A stretch of 13,967 nucleotides of DNA, from NCBI GenBank assembly GCA_022729275.1, contig JALDAH010000020.1:1-13967 (forward strand). Direction: 5' to 3'. Within the stretch, counting starts at the first letter, position 1. Each line of letters starts with the position of its first letter. Shown piece after piece: positions 13,362 to 13,967 of the stretch. The notes beneath the pieces are model-generated. The model had not been told where the DNA came from, made no database searches, and saw only the letters and a list, made by a program, of their open reading frames with translations. Made by a program: the position numbers and the translations under genes. Origin of the DNA: Candidatus Nanoanaerosalina archaeon. Its GTDB lineage: Archaea > Nanohalarchaeota > Nanosalinia > Nanosalinales > Nanoanaerosalinaceae.

Positions 13362-13781
13362 ATGGATCATGGATTCGAGTTTTTTGAACACACCGCAGAT
13401 ATCGGTTTTAATGTTAGGGCAGAAGACCTTGAAACTGCTTTTGAACTGGCAGGTAAAGCTTTTTTCTCTATCATGACAGATCTGGATGATATTGATCTAC
13501 AAAAAACAGAAGTTTTTGAAATAATATCCGAGGATAAAAAAGCCCTCCTCTATGATTTTCTAGACCACCTGGTATTCCTCAAGGATGTTGAAAAGATAGT
13601 GTTGAAGGACTTTGAAATTGTTATAAAAAAAGAGAAAGAAGAACTGTCTCTGAGGTGTACTGCCAGAGGTCAGAAGTTCAAAAAATTAACAGGATCTGAC
13701 ATCAAAGCAGTGACATACAACCAGATGGAAATCATTGACAGTGAAGAAGGCTGTCAACTCAAAGTTGTGGTGGATGTTTAA
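13362..13781 (+). CDS. Archease (RtcB RNA ligase activator)
   Basis: 139 residues, the standard archease length. Signature blocks are the N-terminal FEFFEHTADIGFNVRAEDLETAFELAGKAFF, the middle LYDFLDHLVFLKD, and the C-terminal GSDIKAVTYNQMEI followed by VVVDV with the final conserved Asp. Archease promotes guanylylation and turnover of the RNA ligase RtcB, which joins tRNA exon halves and repairs RNA; rtcB itself is not in this window. It fits the tRNA theme of the t6A genes but is far from them. The message is probably leaderless. The stop shares TTAA (13778-13781) with the convergent gene on the other strand. Confidence 0.95.
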   Translation: MDHGFEFFEHTADIGFNVRAEDLETAFELAGKAFFSIMTDLDDIDLQKTEVFEIISEDKKALLYDFLDHLVFLKDVEKIVLKDFEIVIKKEKEELSLRCTARGQKFKKLTGSDIKAVTYNQMEIIDSEEGCQLKVVVDV

Positions 13782-13967
13782 AGTTCACAGTTGACTGTTT
13801 CTCCTATAATTTCTGGGCTTCTAGGTCCTTCGTATTTTTCTCCGTCTATCTGTACTTCTGGAACTCCTGTATCGATCATCTCTTCTTCACATCTCTGCTG
13901 TTCTTCAGTACACTCAACATAGATAGGATCTACTACATCATAGCCTCCAAAACTCTCAGCAAGTTCT
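13778..13967 (-). CDS. Thioredoxin/glutaredoxin-fold protein, C-terminal part (partial)
   Basis: Sixty-two C-terminal residues are in the window; the gene runs off the right edge. They read ELAESFGGYDVVDPIYVECT and continue with EEQQRCEEEMIDTGVPEVQIDG, then EKYEGPRSPEIIGETVNCEL. The cis-Pro-like segment GVPEVQIDG, followed by a short strand and a final helix with Cys, is the C-terminal half of a thioredoxin-like fold, similar to proteins that accompany VKOR-type oxidoreductases. The CxxC active site, if present, would lie outside the window. Cys19, Cys26 and Cys60 of the fragment are notable. Redox or disulfide function is inferred only from the fold pattern. Confidence 0.6.
   Translation of the reverse strand, partial: ELAESFGGYDVVDPIYVECTEEQQRCEEEMIDTGVPEVQIDGEKYEGPRSPEIIGETVNCEL

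Noticed and set aside
1..13967. tRNA, rRNA, CRISPR arrays, insertion sequences, attachment sites or a replication origin
   Set aside because: No cloverleaf-like sequence, regularly spaced repeats, transposase motifs, or clustered origin-type repeats were seen, and almost all of the window is accounted for by genes.

Overview
The window is archaeal chromosomal DNA. It carries a histone, Rpo7 and Spt4, the archaeal/eukaryotic-type ribosomal proteins S15, S24e, S27ae and S3Ae, the t6A proteins Kae1, Sua5 and Bud32, and archease. Ribosome binding sites are of the GGTGA/GGTGG type, and several genes have a TATA-like box about 25 bases before a leaderless start. The DNA is AT-rich. Stand-alone Bud32, compact genes and acidic tails on Rpo7 and S24e would suit a small-genome (DPANN, perhaps nanohaloarchaeal) lineage, but the sequence does not prove this. 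I see no tRNA, rRNA, CRISPR array, insertion sequence or prophage.

Left part (1-6480, all minus strand): three conserved information-processing blocks. First come rps15, a RecJ-like DHH nuclease and the start of rps3ae. Next is a tight t6A tRNA-modification cluster, kae1-sua5-bud32, with overlapping genes. Last is a PIN protein, inorganic pyrophosphatase, rpo7, spt4, rps24e and rps27ae with almost no spacing. The RecJ gene has no ATG, GTG or TTG start that keeps its first catalytic motif; a CTG behind a Shine-Dalgarno sequence is the best start.

Middle (6481-8827, plus strand): a histone gene with a clear promoter and a poly-T terminator, a HAD-superfamily nucleotidase-like gene, then two unrecognised genes. 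The two lie in the same reading frame with a single TGA between them.

Right part (8824-13277, minus strand): a polytopic membrane protein, an AAA ATPase with an unfamiliar N-terminal half, an HD-domain hydrolase overlapping an alpha/beta hydrolase, and a small HExxH putative metalloprotease. Archease (plus) and the 3' end of a thioredoxin-fold gene (minus) close the window. Both convergent gene pairs end on a shared TTAA, so there are no spare bases between them.

The best candidates for something undescribed are the AAA ATPase with its membrane-protein neighbour, the small zincin, and the TGA-split pair. None is strong enough from sequence alone to be called a new system.
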